Assembly (NCBI RefSeq): GCF_943736995.1
Contig: NZ_CALSFT010000002.1
Coordinates: 62,001-126,000 of the forward strand
From: Sporosarcina sp. Marseille-Q4943
GTDB taxonomy: Bacteria; Bacillota; Bacilli; Bacillales_A; Planococcaceae
Direction of reading: 5' to 3'
Length of the DNA: 64,000 nucleotides
Below, in pieces: positions 24,769-33,307 of this stretch. The position numbers and the translations under genes were made by a program. Below the pieces are notes generated by a model. The model worked only from the letters and a program-made list of their open reading frames with translations. It did not search any database and was not told the DNA's origin. Positions within the stretch are counted from its first letter, which is position 1. The number at the start of each line of letters is the position of its first letter.

Positions 24769-25954
24769 ACATGACCACCTCATACAATCCATCCATTTTC
24801 TTTGCGACAGTGTCCCAATCGAATTCCCGTCGTGCATAGGCAGCAGCACGCCGTCCGAGGGAACGAGCAAATTCACGGTTCGCCGCAAGCAGTTTCATGG
24901 CGAATGCCAAATGTTCATGGTTTGCCTTTTCAATATGGATGCCCGTCTCCCGATGGCGGACAACATCCTGTAAACCTCCTACTTTCGAAGCGATGACAGG
25001 GCTGCCACATGCTTGCGCTTCCGCAGCGACCATTCCGAACGATTCGTACGTAGAAGGGACAATGACAGCGGTCGCTTCATTGAAAAGTTGAGCCAATTGG
25101 CGTTGGGAACGGGCTCCGATGAATTCGACATGCCGTTCCAATCCCTTAACCGCCTTTTTCAATTTCGGATCAGTCGGCAGTTTCTTTTGCCTATCAATTT
25201 TATCCGGGTCTCCTCCTGCAATGACGAGCTTCGCGGATGGCGGCAACTCATGCCGTTCCACTAATAGTCTGAAGGCTTTAAGAAGAGTGTAGATCCCTTT
25301 AGTCTGTTCAAGCCTTCCGGCAAATGCGAAATAAGGCTGCACCTTCTCTTCTTGGAGAGATGGCTTGAAGTTTTTGTCAACCCCAATGGGAATGACTTTA
25401 ATGGGGGAAGGGTCTGCAACGAAGCTATGAATCAATTTTCTTTCAGAAGTAGTCGTAGCGACTACACTGTCGGCTAACTGCAAAATCAATTGTTCAGCCG
25501 CCATTCGCTTTTCTTCGCGGATACCGGTCGCTTCCTCTTTCGCAACGGCCAAGGAGTGTGAAGTGTGTATCCAAGGTATTCCATAATTCTCAGCCACTTT
25601 CGCTCCGAGGAGTCCAGACAACCAATAATGGGTGTGCATTGCGTCGTAAGACGACAAATCAATGCAAGAACGTATTTCATCATAAAAATCGAACAACATG
25701 CCGTATAGGTCGCTCTTCGGCACATAGCCCTTCACACCTGCTGCAACGCGGATTACCCGACAGCGTGAACCGAATTGTTCAGTCGCAGGAGCTTTCGCAT
25801 CCGCCCAATGGGTAATGACATCCACTGTATGCCCTCTTTTATCCAATGAAAGTGCCAATTGCTTAACGTAATTATTTTGTCCACCTGCCTGTTTGCCTCC
25901 GAGCTGTGCAAGTGGATCACCGTGGTCAGAAATGAATACTATTTTTTTCTTCAT
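24737..25954 (-). CDS. GT4 glycosyltransferase, sucrose-phosphate-synthase-like
   Basis: This is a cytosolic GT-B fold retaining glycosyltransferase of 405 residues. The N-terminal GGKQAGGQNNYVKQLA loop is like the donor/acceptor loop of sucrose(-phosphate) synthases. The HTHYWLSG, AFAGRLEQTKG and ESFGMVAAEAQACG (E-x7-E) blocks follow in order. Together with the overlapping HAD phosphatase it suggests synthesis of sucrose or a related compatible solute from a nucleotide sugar and a sugar phosphate. The acceptor is not proven; glucosylglycerate- or mannosyl-type products are alternatives. ATG 25954 follows AAGGGGAGA. Confidence 0.8.
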   Translation of the reverse strand: MKKKIVFISDHGDPLAQLGGKQAGGQNNYVKQLALSLDKRGHTVDVITHWADAKAPATEQFGSRCRVIRVAAGVKGYVPKSDLYGMLFDFYDEIRSCIDLSSYDAMHTHYWLSGLLGAKVAENYGIPWIHTSHSLAVAKEEATGIREEKRMAAEQLILQLADSVVATTTSERKLIHSFVADPSPIKVIPIGVDKNFKPSLQEEKVQPYFAFAGRLEQTKGIYTLLKAFRLLVERHELPPSAKLVIAGGDPDKIDRQKKLPTDPKLKKAVKGLERHVEFIGARSQRQLAQLFNEATAVIVPSTYESFGMVAAEAQACGSPVIASKVGGLQDVVRHRETGIHIEKANHEHLAFAMKLLAANREFARSLGRRAAAYARREFDWDTVAKKMDGLYEVVMFEKQKILVGD

Positions 25955-26063
25955 ATTTATCTCCCCTTCGAAGATGTCAGAAGTATGATGGTATCTAATG
26001 TTTTTATTTACCCGTGCTGTGAGATAGTAAACATAAGTTAGTTAGTAATATTGATGAAATAAT

Positions 26064-26097
26064 AAACTCCTCCTGAGTCTGAGATCAGGAGGAGTTT
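26064..26097 (-). terminator. Rho-independent terminator of the AlaX gene
   Basis: The 13-bp stem AAACTCCTCCTGA/TCAGGAGGAGTTT has an 8-base loop and lies 8 bases beyond the stop on the minus strand. Confidence 0.85.
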
Positions 26098-26104
26098 ACA
26101 TTTG

Positions 26105-27295
26105 TTAGTTTGAAATTGTGTTTTCCATAACGCTCAATAATTCTTCCGAAGCCATTGTCCGCTCGCCGCCGCCTTGGACAAATGCATCATTTCCGCCACC
26201 TTTACCGTGGAGAAGTGGCAATACTTTCGCCGAGATGAGTTTCATGCTTGTCCCTGCGGATACACCCCGCGCCGCGACGAACTGAAGGCGATCTTCACTC
26301 TCGGCGACGAAAAGGGCGATGGCCGAATCATCTTCGGCTACAATCATCCGTGCCAATTTTTGCAGCTCTTGCACAGTTCTATCGGTGAATGAAGCTTTTA
26401 CAATGCTGCCATTTTTATTGATCAACAAGTTTTTCATCTCGAACGAGAGCAAATCTTCCTTTGCCTTTTCCAATGATTTTTCCAATGTGTGATGCGAAGT
26501 CAAAAGCCGCTCGATCGCATTGCTGACACCATCTTCAGGGGCGCTCAGCAATTTGGAGGCGGCTGACAACTCTTCATGCTTCCAATGCAGCTGCTGTAGA
26601 ACTCGGCCTCCGCAAGCGAAATGGACTCGGACTTTCCGTTTCTGTTTTTCCGTAGAGATGATTTTCAGCAATCCAACTTGTCCGGTTGAAGATGGGTGGG
26701 TGCCTCCGCATCCGTTAAAATCGAAATCCGGGATGATGACAAGCCTGATTTCATCCGTCACAGCCAATTGCTTACGCAATGAAAACTGGGAAAGCTCATC
26801 CTCCGTCACCCATTTCGTTTCAACCGGGCGGTTCTCCAAAATGATCTCGTTCGCAAGTTTTTCCGCAGCAGTCAATTGCTCAGCTGTCACGTCTTCTATG
26901 TCCAAGTCGATGGAAACAAGCCCTTTGCCGAGATGGAAACTGATTGTCTGGAATCCGAAGAGCCCGACAAAAGCTGCTGTCAAAATATGCTGCCCCGTAT
27001 GCTGCTGCATGTGATCAAAGCGGCGTTCCCAATCGATTGCCCCTTCCACATCCTTTTTGGAATGAAGTTCTTCGCTAAGGAAATGGCGGACTTCACCGTC
27101 AACTTCCTCTACATCGATCACTCGAACTCCTTCAATCGTTCCCGTATCATGCGGCTGCCCGCCGCCGGTCGGATAGAACGCCGTGTTGCTCAATAGGACA
27201 TATGGGCGCCCCTCAGAATCTACCCCGTTCCCGTTAATCCGTGCTTTGAACGTCTTTTTATAGGCATTTTGATAATAAATACGGTCCTTCAACAT
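26105..27295 (-). CDS. Alanyl-tRNA editing protein AlaX-L type
   Basis: This free-standing editing enzyme hydrolyses Ser or Gly wrongly attached to tRNA-Ala. It has 396 residues. An AlaRS-like second-additional-domain fold carries the zinc motifs HTGQH and CGGTH. A coiled coil follows, and a C-terminal DHHA1 domain ends with GKGGGNDAFVQGGG. That makes it the long AlaX-L form. ATG 27295 follows AGGAG. It is a single gene between terminators. Confidence 0.93.
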   Translation of the reverse strand: MLKDRIYYQNAYKKTFKARINGNGVDSEGRPYVLLSNTAFYPTGGGQPHDTGTIEGVRVIDVEEVDGEVRHFLSEELHSKKDVEGAIDWERRFDHMQQHTGQHILTAAFVGLFGFQTISFHLGKGLVSIDLDIEDVTAEQLTAAEKLANEIILENRPVETKWVTEDELSQFSLRKQLAVTDEIRLVIIPDFDFNGCGGTHPSSTGQVGLLKIISTEKQKRKVRVHFACGGRVLQQLHWKHEELSAASKLLSAPEDGVSNAIERLLTSHHTLEKSLEKAKEDLLSFEMKNLLINKNGSIVKASFTDRTVQELQKLARMIVAEDDSAIALFVAESEDRLQFVAARGVSAGTSMKLISAKVLPLLHGKGGGNDAFVQGGGERTMASEELLSVMENTISN

Positions 27296-27342
27296 ATTAC
27301 CGTCTCCTAGCGTGAATAGTTTATCAATAGTGTACAACAAAT

Positions 27343-27374
27343 AGAAAAAGGCTTCCCACTTATTTCAGTGAGAA
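27343..27374 (-). terminator. Terminator overlapping the end of the 119-residue membrane protein gene
   Basis: On the minus strand a stem formed by GAGCTTCTCACT and AGTGGGAAGCC, with small mismatches, is followed by TTTTTCT. Its 5' arm includes the last codons of the gene. Confidence 0.7.
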
Positions 27375-27719
27375 GCTCCGTTCATTTTTTTCGCGAAAGG
27401 AGAGGATCCTTTCAACTAACAAATCGTATTTGTCTTTCCACAATACTCTCATCGCCAATGTCAGGAACAATAGAAAACCTAAGAGAACCAATGAAACGAT
27501 ACTCGTTATTTGAAAGAATATCATTTCTTTGAATCCGCCAAGTCCCATGGCAATGAGTATACTACTTGCGAAAATTATCAAACAGACAGGCAGCAGCTGG
27601 ATAAATATATCACAGTTTTTCTTCTTAAGAAATTTCATCGTGAACGGCGTAATGAATGCAATCAGAGTTATATATAATAAAACGATCAGCGTATCGATGA
27701 CGATCATAAAAATATCCAT
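27360..27719 (-). CDS. Hypothetical membrane protein, 119 residues
   Basis: I do not recognise the family. The protein has three or four hydrophobic helices (about residues 3-30, 39-60, 68-92) and a positively charged C-terminal tail (RILSFREKNERSF). ATG 27719 follows GGGGGA. It lies alone between the AlaX gene and the sigma/anti-sigma operon, all on the same strand, with terminators on both sides. Confidence 0.65.
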   Translation of the reverse strand: MDIFMIVIDTLIVLLYITLIAFITPFTMKFLKKKNCDIFIQLLPVCLIIFASSILIAMGLGGFKEMIFFQITSIVSLVLLGFLLFLTLAMRVLWKDKYDLLVERILSFREKNERSFSLK

Positions 27720-27811
27720 GTTCAGTGTCCCCCTTGCTATCTACTAATGCAATCTATACCCTATATTCTTATAACATATGCATAAGAGCGGGCGAATCTA
27801 CTTTTATACCT

Positions 27812-27844
27812 ATAAAAAAAGAAGGGGATTAAAGAATCCCCCTC
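27812..27844 (-). terminator. Terminator of the sigma/anti-sigma operon
   Basis: On the minus strand AGGGGGATT pairs with AATCCCCTT around a short loop, followed by CTTTTTTT. Confidence 0.85.
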
Positions 27845-27855
27845 TAACACTCCGT

Positions 27856-28590
27856 TCATTCGATAATTTCAAAGCTCTGTAGCATATGATAGAACCTTGC
27901 GCCATGGCCTTCTGCCGCTTCAAGAAAATACTTCTCGGTAATGACAAAGCTCCCATCTTTGCCGTTACTGATGACGTACACATCAATGACCTTTCCGTCC
28001 CACGTCGATTTGGTCAAACCGTGCAGCCAGAAGCCTTCCGCCGGTTCTGACACAGTTTCCACATCCCGCAGATCCGGGAATTCGACCTTTAACTTTTCCT
28101 CAATCTCCTTCACAAGCGTTTCCGGTTTATCGGATGGATATTGCTTAATTTCCATACTCACTTCCGGATATTTCTCTGGAAGAGGTTCAATGGTCGTAAT
28201 AATGTCGGCTTCTTCCCCTTTGATCATTTTATAGCGGGATTCATCCACGTAGATGATGTACTCGGAATCTTTCCCTTCATTCAGATGGACTTCCGTGGGC
28301 TCGTCTTGCCCTTCAATGCTTTGGATAATCTCCTTTTCAGGGACGAACATATCCTTGATGCCTTTGATCAACGCTAGGCCAGGGTCCGTCTGTAAGGTGA
28401 ACGCTAGGACGAGTGCCGCCGCTGCAGTGAGCATTGCAGGCATCCATCGTTTTTTTCTTTTCATTTTTGATTGCCTTCCTTCGAATAATTCTTTGTTGAT
28501 TTCATTCCAAATGTCATCCTTCAGTTCATGCACATCTGCATCGGTACGTTGTTCAAGCTCCGTCTTTATCCGATCGTCAAATTTGCTCAT
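27856..28590 (-). CDS. Probable anti-sigma factor, single membrane helix
   Basis: This is the second gene of an ECF sigma operon. It overlaps the sigma gene by 1 base (TGATG), so translation is coupled. A cytosolic N-terminal region (about 1-48) is followed by one membrane helix (WMPAMLTAAAALVLAFTL) and an extracytoplasmic domain of about 175 residues. No CxxC zinc anti-sigma motif is present. The layout fits RsiX/DUF4367-like anti-sigma factors. It should hold the sigma factor until an outside signal is received; the signal is unknown. Confidence 0.75.
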   Translation of the reverse strand: MSKFDDRIKTELEQRTDADVHELKDDIWNEINKELFEGRQSKMKRKKRWMPAMLTAAAALVLAFTLQTDPGLALIKGIKDMFVPEKEIIQSIEGQDEPTEVHLNEGKDSEYIIYVDESRYKMIKGEEADIITTIEPLPEKYPEVSMEIKQYPSDKPETLVKEIEEKLKVEFPDLRDVETVSEPAEGFWLHGLTKSTWDGKVIDVYVISNGKDGSFVITEKYFLEAAEGHGARFYHMLQSFEIIE

Positions 28591-29117
28591 CAGGACATAT
28601 CCTCCTCTCGAGTGGGCTCCAGTTGCTCTTTCAACCGTTTTCTTCCTTTGAACAATCGCGACTTTACGGTGTTTTGATTCAACCCTAAAATGTCCGCGAT
28701 CTCTTTTTCGGAAAATCCTTTAATATACTTCAAGATCAGCGGAATACGATGGGAATCATCCAATGCTTGAATAATATCGTAAAGCTCCCTCAATTGATCG
28801 AACGATTCCTCTGCAAGGGAAGGATCGTTTTCAAACGTTTCGATATTCGAAAGGGGGGATTCCCTTTTCATTAAACGAAGACATTCATTCGTCAATATCC
28901 GATAAAACCAAGGATCGAATGGCAATGTCGGATTGTAGTTTCCGATTTGCCGATACACTCGGATGAACGTTTCCTGCACCGCATCTTTCGCCATCTCTCG
29001 GTTGCGGGTGATTGCGCTTGCCGTCCGGATTGCCGGACCCGCATACGCTTCATAAAACTGACGGAACGCGGCTTGGTCGCCCGCCCGTATGTTCCGAACC
29101 CACTTTTCCTGCTGCAC
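28590..29117 (-). CDS. ECF-family RNA polymerase sigma factor
   Basis: This is an extracytoplasmic-function sigma factor with regions 2 (DAVQETFIRVYRQIGNY, DPWFYRILTNECLRLMKR) and 4 (IPLILKYIKGFSEKEIADIL, NTVKSRLFKGRKRLKE). It has 175 residues. The GTG at 29117 is chosen because GGAG lies 8 bases upstream; the GTG at 29126 is part of that site. The anti-sigma gene follows directly. Its regulon cannot be read from the window. Confidence 0.92.
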   Translation of the reverse strand: MQQEKWVRNIRAGDQAAFRQFYEAYAGPAIRTASAITRNREMAKDAVQETFIRVYRQIGNYNPTLPFDPWFYRILTNECLRLMKRESPLSNIETFENDPSLAEESFDQLRELYDIIQALDDSHRIPLILKYIKGFSEKEIADILGLNQNTVKSRLFKGRKRLKEQLEPTREEDMS

Positions 29118-29199
29118 GCGGCACACTCCTTTCAGAACAACCTAGTTTGTTGCTCTCACTATATATACCCTCAGTTTTGCCGAAAAGTTTTCGGGGAAA

Positions 29200-29232
29200 C
29201 AAAAAACCACATCACTAATTTGCGTGATGTGG
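29200..29232 (-). terminator. Rho-independent terminator of the EamA gene
   Basis: On the minus strand CCACATCAC pairs with GTGATGTGG and is followed by TTTTTT. Confidence 0.88.
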
Positions 29233-29240
29233 GTATAGCC

Positions 29241-30128
29241 TTACGCTTTTTTTAATCGGATTCTTCTGTTGGCTATGCTTGGCAACATCATTCCGACCAA
29301 GATGATCATAATGCCTGCAATCTGCAATAGGGTCATATGCTCATGCAATAAAAGCATTGAGACAGTGACCGCGACTGGCAGTTCGATCGCGCTTAAAATT
29401 GAAGCCGTTCCCGTACCGACTTTTGGAATGCCGATGGAGAAGAGCAGGATTGGCAAGATGATGCCGAACACTCCTAATATCAAGCCATATATCCATAAGC
29501 CGTTTAGCAATGTTCCGTCCCAGACGATTTGCGGCTCTTGGAAGAAGCTGATGGCGACAGCGGCGAAGAAAGACATGAACAATAGCCTTGTGAGCATATC
29601 CATCCCTTCCACTTGGCGCTGATTCACCATGAGGAATGCCGAGAAACTGACTGCCGAAACCATTCCCCAAGCCCATCCTTGCCAAGGGATACCGCTTAAA
29701 TCGGCGTCGATGACACCCGCTGCAAAGATTGTGCCTCCGAATAAAAATAGTAATGAAATGATTTCAATCCGTTTTGGCAAACGCCGACGGGCGATACAAT
29801 CGAAAAGCATGCCAATCCAAGTGAATTGAAAAAGCATGACGACGGCGAGGGAAGCAGGCATCAAACTGACCGCTTTCCCATAAACAGTTCCTGTGATTGC
29901 TGTTAGCGTACCGGCAACCACAAGCGTAAAACCCCCGCCGAACTTCGGAAGCGTCCGACGGGTGAATAGATAAATGAGTGCGGCTAATAGAAAGCCAGTA
30001 TAGTATTGACTCGTCACTGCTTGGGGTGCTGTAAACCCGTCCGCAATAGCCAATTTAATAATCGTTGAAAGAATTCCATAGCTGCACGCCCCAAGAATGA
30101 CGAACAGTGGATACATCCATGGTTTCAT
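29241..30128 (-). CDS. EamA/DMT-superfamily transporter
   Basis: This is a membrane carrier of 295 residues with ten predicted helices arranged as two five-helix EamA repeats (about 5-135 and 150-290). The second repeat ends in LPVAVTVSMLLLHEHMTLLQ, typical for the family. Substrates of such carriers include amino acids and other metabolites; none can be assigned here. ATG 30128 follows GGAGG. Single gene with its own terminator. Confidence 0.85.
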   Translation of the reverse strand: MKPWMYPLFVILGACSYGILSTIIKLAIADGFTAPQAVTSQYYTGFLLAALIYLFTRRTLPKFGGGFTLVVAGTLTAITGTVYGKAVSLMPASLAVVMLFQFTWIGMLFDCIARRRLPKRIEIISLLFLFGGTIFAAGVIDADLSGIPWQGWAWGMVSAVSFSAFLMVNQRQVEGMDMLTRLLFMSFFAAVAISFFQEPQIVWDGTLLNGLWIYGLILGVFGIILPILLFSIGIPKVGTGTASILSAIELPVAVTVSMLLLHEHMTLLQIAGIMIILVGMMLPSIANRRIRLKKA

Positions 30129-30263
30129 CTTACGTCCTCCAGTACAAGCAATAGTATAACACGGACAGGAAGAATCCGGACGGGGAGGCGACCTGCATGG
30201 GGGTGCTCACAAAGCAAGCCGCCCATAATTGAAAGAAATGTATTTTATTTGAAAAAACATTAA

Positions 30264-30288
30264 CTTGTTATATACAACGTATAACAAG
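30264..30288 (+). promoter_or_regulatory. Perfect 9-bp inverted repeat before the PLDc_N/ABC operon
   Basis: CTTGTTATA and TATAACAAG flank a 7-base centre. This resembles operators of GntR/YtrA-type regulators. TATATT-like -10 sequences lie on both sides, so it probably overlaps the promoter. No regulator gene of that type is in the window. Confidence 0.6.
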
Positions 30289-30332
30289 TGTGTTATATTA
30301 TATCTATAACAAAAAGAGAGGTTGTGTCGTTC

Positions 30333-30533
30333 ATGTCTGAGCTAGCAAGCATACCTTGGAGCCTCATTTTACCGGTACTTGTACTTCAATTGATCCTGAT
30401 GGTTGTCGCTTTAGTTGATGTCATCCGTCATCAACGGACGAATGGGCCATTCATCATGTGGATTTTCATCATATTGCTCCTCGGTCTCATTGGGCCGATT
30501 TTGTATTTTATCTTCGGGAGGAAGCAAGCATGA
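30333..30533 (+). CDS. PLDc_N-domain membrane protein, YxlE-like
   Basis: This 66-residue protein has two membrane helices joined by the short polar VDVIRHQRTNGPF, the hallmark of the PLDc_N (phospholipase D nuclease N-terminal) family, with a C-terminal GPILYFIFGRK. B. subtilis YxlE is of this type and is encoded with the ABC proteins YxlF and YxlG, as here. The stop overlaps the next start by 4 bases. In B. subtilis YxlE is implicated in negative control of sigma-Y; no sigY is adjacent here. Confidence 0.82.
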   Translation: MSELASIPWSLILPVLVLQLILMVVALVDVIRHQRTNGPFIMWIFIILLLGLIGPILYFIFGRKQA

Positions 30534-31432
30534 CGCAATTGCTGCAAGTGAGCGAACTTTTGAAGATTTATGGGAGTCACAAAGCTGCGGATTCGATCAC
30601 ATTCGAATTGGCGGAAGGCACGTCGACTGCATTAATCGGGCCGAATGGGGCAGGGAAGACGACAACCTTGTCCATGCTTGCAGGTCTTGTCACCCCGACG
30701 AGCGGAACCATTTTATTCCGAGGAAAACCAAAACCGGATATCCGGGCCTCCATCGGATACCTTCCTCAATACCCGAAGTTCTTCCCTTGGCTGACGGCAC
30801 TTGAATTTACGGAGATGGCTGCGGTGTTGAGTGGCGTCGAAAAGAGGCAAGCGTTGTCCGAAGCTAAAAAGACTCTCGAATTTGTCGGCCTAGGTGACGC
30901 GATGAAGAAAAGAACGGGAACATTTTCAGGAGGGATGAAACAACGGCTTGGTTTGGCACAGGCGATTGTCCATGAACCGGAACTGTTATTGTTAGATGAG
31001 CCTGTATCGGCGCTTGACCCGGTCGGGCGGCGGCAAGTGATGAATTTATTAAAGGAGCTTCAACAGAAAACGACAATTTTATACTCGACTCATATATTGA
31101 ATGACGCGGAAGAGATGACAGACCAGCTGTTATTCTTGCGAAAAGGTGTCCTTGTCGAAAATGGGTCGCTTGAGACGATCCGTGAAAAATACGCTAATCC
31201 CCGTATTCTAATTGAGTTCCAGTCGGTCGAGGAAGTGGAGAGGTTTACCGCTATTTCACCATGGGCAGCTGAAAAAGAGAAGAAACAAGTATCCATTGAC
31301 GCTCTGAATGAAAGTGTTGGCACACCTGAAGTCATCGCGTTGCTGCATAAGGAATCCCTCCATATTCGGAAGGTGGAATTGCAGACTGCAAGTTTGGAAG
31401 AGATCTTCATGAAAGTGGTGATGGAGGAATGA
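30530..31432 (+). CDS. ABC transporter ATP-binding protein, YxlF-like
   Basis: This ATPase has 300 residues. It shows Walker A GPNGAGKTT, the signature FSGGMKQRLGLAQAI, Walker B ELLLLDEPVSALDP and the switch His in LYSTHIL. A C-terminal extension of about 80 residues is typical of ABC-2 partner ATPases. ATG 30530 follows GGGAGG and overlaps the previous stop; its own stop overlaps the permease start (ATGA). The substrate is unknown. Confidence 0.9.
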   Translation: MTQLLQVSELLKIYGSHKAADSITFELAEGTSTALIGPNGAGKTTTLSMLAGLVTPTSGTILFRGKPKPDIRASIGYLPQYPKFFPWLTALEFTEMAAVLSGVEKRQALSEAKKTLEFVGLGDAMKKRTGTFSGGMKQRLGLAQAIVHEPELLLLDEPVSALDPVGRRQVMNLLKELQQKTTILYSTHILNDAEEMTDQLLFLRKGVLVENGSLETIREKYANPRILIEFQSVEEVERFTAISPWAAEKEKKQVSIDALNESVGTPEVIALLHKESLHIRKVELQTASLEEIFMKVVMEE

Positions 31433-32211
31433 GCAACCTCAATGTATTATTGCGCAAGGAATGGCGTGAAAACATTCGTAGTTTCAAATTGTATTGGATC
31501 CCAATAGTTTTTATCATCTTTGGGGCTCTTGAACCGATTACGAACCATTACCTTCCCGAAATTATGAAAAGTATCGGCAACTTGCCTGAGGGATCGGAAT
31601 TCGCCTGGCCGGAATTCCGAGGGGAAGACATTTTCGTCTCATTGATGAGCCAATACCAGATGATCGGCATCCTTGTCATCATCCTAGCTTTCATGGGTTC
31701 CATTTCAGGTGAGCGGAAAAACGGAACAGCAACGCTTCTATACGTGCGACCCATGTCATTCGGTCAATATTTCCTCAGTAAATGGATTGTCGTCAATGGG
31801 ATTGTATTAGGGAGTGTTTGGTTAGGTTTTTTGGCGGCATGGTATTATATCCGCATTCTGTTCAATTCGGTGGCAGCAGGGGAAGTCTTTGCGTTTGTAG
31901 GGATTTATAGTTTGTGGTTGGTTTTTGCTGTGACTGTTGTCCTTGCGTTAAGCGCTTGGTTGCCAACAGGAGCGGTTGCAGGGCTTTCCATCTTAGTCTT
32001 GATCGTTTTCCAAATCATAGACGGCGTAGTCGGCACGTACTGGACAGTGTCACCATGGAAATTAAGCGCATATGCGCCGAATGCATTCGGCACATTCGCA
32101 GAGCAATCAGCCTATTGGATGAGTGTCGGGCTTACAGTCGCCCTCATCGCTTTGCTTGTCCTATTTGGTATGTATATGGCTAAAAGGAATGCAGCCAAGA
32201 CACTCGTCTGA
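31429..32211 (+). CDS. ABC-2 type permease, YxlG-like
   Basis: This integral membrane protein of 260 residues has about six helices. The motif GSISGERKNGTATLLYVRPM between the second and third helices is typical of ABC-2 permeases. It is the last gene of a three-gene coupled operon (PLDc_N, ATPase, permease) and is followed by a terminator. Export of a hydrophobic or toxic compound is the general family role. Confidence 0.88.
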   Translation: MSNLNVLLRKEWRENIRSFKLYWIPIVFIIFGALEPITNHYLPEIMKSIGNLPEGSEFAWPEFRGEDIFVSLMSQYQMIGILVIILAFMGSISGERKNGTATLLYVRPMSFGQYFLSKWIVVNGIVLGSVWLGFLAAWYYIRILFNSVAAGEVFAFVGIYSLWLVFAVTVVLALSAWLPTGAVAGLSILVLIVFQIIDGVVGTYWTVSPWKLSAYAPNAFGTFAEQSAYWMSVGLTVALIALLVLFGMYMAKRNAAKTLV

Positions 32212-32260
32212 TCAATATCTGACATTTCCCGGGGAATATCGACAGGGGACGACACGAATG

Positions 32261-32303
32261 AAAAAAGTAGAGGCTTGGAGTTTTTAACCCACCTCTACTT
32301 TTT
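32261..32303. terminator. Bidirectional terminator after the YxlEFG-like operon
   Basis: AAAAAGTAGAGG pairs with CCTCTACTTTTT. It lies between convergent genes. Confidence 0.88.
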
Positions 32304-32308
32304 CACGT

Positions 32309-32536
32309 TTACTTATATTTTTCTTCGCTGGAAGAACTGCTTTTCGTTTCACGGTGATGCTCTTCTTCATGTTCTTCCAATCTTACATCCTCCAACGGGA
32401 TCGAATCGACGTTTTGCATATCTTCGTGCATATCATAGATGCTTTCCTTGTCAGTCGGCAAGTTTTCCGGGTTGTCCATGAAAGGGCCTTTGGCGTCTTT
32501 CCGATCTTCTTCCGTAAATGGTTTCTTTTTTTTCAT
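32309..32536 (-). CDS. Hypothetical hydrophilic protein, 75 residues
   Basis: I do not recognise it. The protein is very hydrophilic and probably disordered, starts MKKKKPFTEED and ends in a Ser/Glu/Lys tail (ETKSSSSSEEKYK). ATG 32536 follows GAAAGGAAG. It sits beside csbD and a 59-residue acidic protein gene, a neighbourhood that looks like small stress-related proteins. Confidence 0.55.
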   Translation of the reverse strand: MKKKKPFTEEDRKDAKGPFMDNPENLPTDKESIYDMHEDMQNVDSIPLEDVRLEEHEEEHHRETKSSSSSEEKYK

Positions 32537-32614
32537 GAAAGCACTTCCTTTCTGTTATTATTCTATTCACATGATTTCTAGAGACTAAACATAGCCTTCA
32601 TGGCACTAATATGT

Positions 32615-32638
32615 GTTTTCAGTTCAGTGTAGGGGTAG
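32615..32638 (+). promoter_or_regulatory. Candidate sigma-B promoter of the 59-residue gene
   Basis: GTTTTC (32615-32620) and GGGTAG (32633-32638) are separated by 12 bases. This is close to the sigma-B form GTTTAA-N12-15-GGGWAW with two deviations. Confidence 0.35.
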
Positions 32639-32671
32639 AGTAATGAAAACAAATGAAAAAGGAGTGTTTAC

Positions 32672-32851
32672 ATGGAGAAGAGATATGTCGGTAGGCGCGA
32701 AGACGTAGAAGCTAGAGAGGGTGAAGATACGGAGAGGGATAGTAGGGCACAAATGACGGACAGCGGTGAAGTTTTATCAGGTGACGACATCTTGCAGCCA
32801 AGGGATGACAATGCTGGAACAGTCCCGCGGCTCAACACCGACAATTTATAA
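32672..32851 (+). CDS. Hypothetical small hydrophilic protein, 59 residues
   Basis: A frame from ATG 32672 to TAA 32851 follows an excellent AAAAGGAG site and is closed by a hairpin terminator, which supports a real gene. The product starts MEKRYVGRRED, is rich in Asp, Glu and Arg, and ends NTDNL. I do not recognise a family. A sigma-B-like promoter lies 34 bases upstream. Confidence 0.6.
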   Translation: MEKRYVGRREDVEAREGEDTERDSRAQMTDSGEVLSGDDILQPRDDNAGTVPRLNTDNL

Positions 32852-32860
32852 TGAAGGGAA

Positions 32861-32892
32861 GGCTGCCTCCTCGGAGACAGCCCACCTTTTCT
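32861..32892 (+). terminator. Terminator after the 59-residue gene
   Basis: GGCTG and CTC pair with GAG and CAGCC around CTCG with one mismatch, then CACCTTTT. It also faces csbD from the other side. Confidence 0.6.
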
Positions 32893-32898
32893 CAACGC

Positions 32899-33099
32899 TC
32901 AGCGGCGCTCATTCTTATAGTTGCCGAAACGATCTTTGAATTCACCGACTTCCTGTTGTGCTTCGCCTTTCAATTTATCCAATTTACCTTCCGCCTGCAG
33001 CATTGCATCGTCCGTAGCATTGCCGAATTGGTCTTTTGCTTCACCTTTGACTTTATTTACGGCACCTTTCAACTTTTCAGAGTATCCTCGTTCTTTCAT
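32899..33099 (-). CDS. CsbD-family stress protein
   Basis: This 66-residue, highly charged protein belongs to the CsbD family of general-stress proteins. It contains the typical KLKGAVNKVKGEAKDQFGNA segment and its partial repeat KLDKLKGEAQQEVGEFKDRFG. The molecular role is unknown in the family. A sigma-B-type promoter lies directly upstream, in line with csbD of B. subtilis, which belongs to the sigma-B regulon. ATG 33099 follows GGAGG. Confidence 0.9.
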   Translation of the reverse strand: MKERGYSEKLKGAVNKVKGEAKDQFGNATDDAMLQAEGKLDKLKGEAQQEVGEFKDRFGNYKNERR

Positions 33100-33132
33100 A
33101 ATAAAACCTCCTCGAAGAGTAGTAGTTTTTCA

Positions 33133-33158
33133 ATACCCCATAGGGAAAAAAGACAAAC
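33133..33158 (-). promoter_or_regulatory. Sigma-B-type promoter of csbD
   Basis: On the minus strand GTTTGT, 14 bases and GGGTAT fit the sigma-B consensus GTTTAA-N12-15-GGGWAW with two -35 mismatches. Confidence 0.65.
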
Positions 33159-33307
33159 GTATAGACTTGGTCAGCCCAAAATTCCAACGTGGCAAGAGGG
33201 GAAAGTCCTTAAAAATTATGTCGAAACTTTGGATAAACTTACCTGTTTTCGTATTTGAGTGCTTTATATAATAGATGTATACATATGCATTTCTTGGAGG
33301 AGATGGA

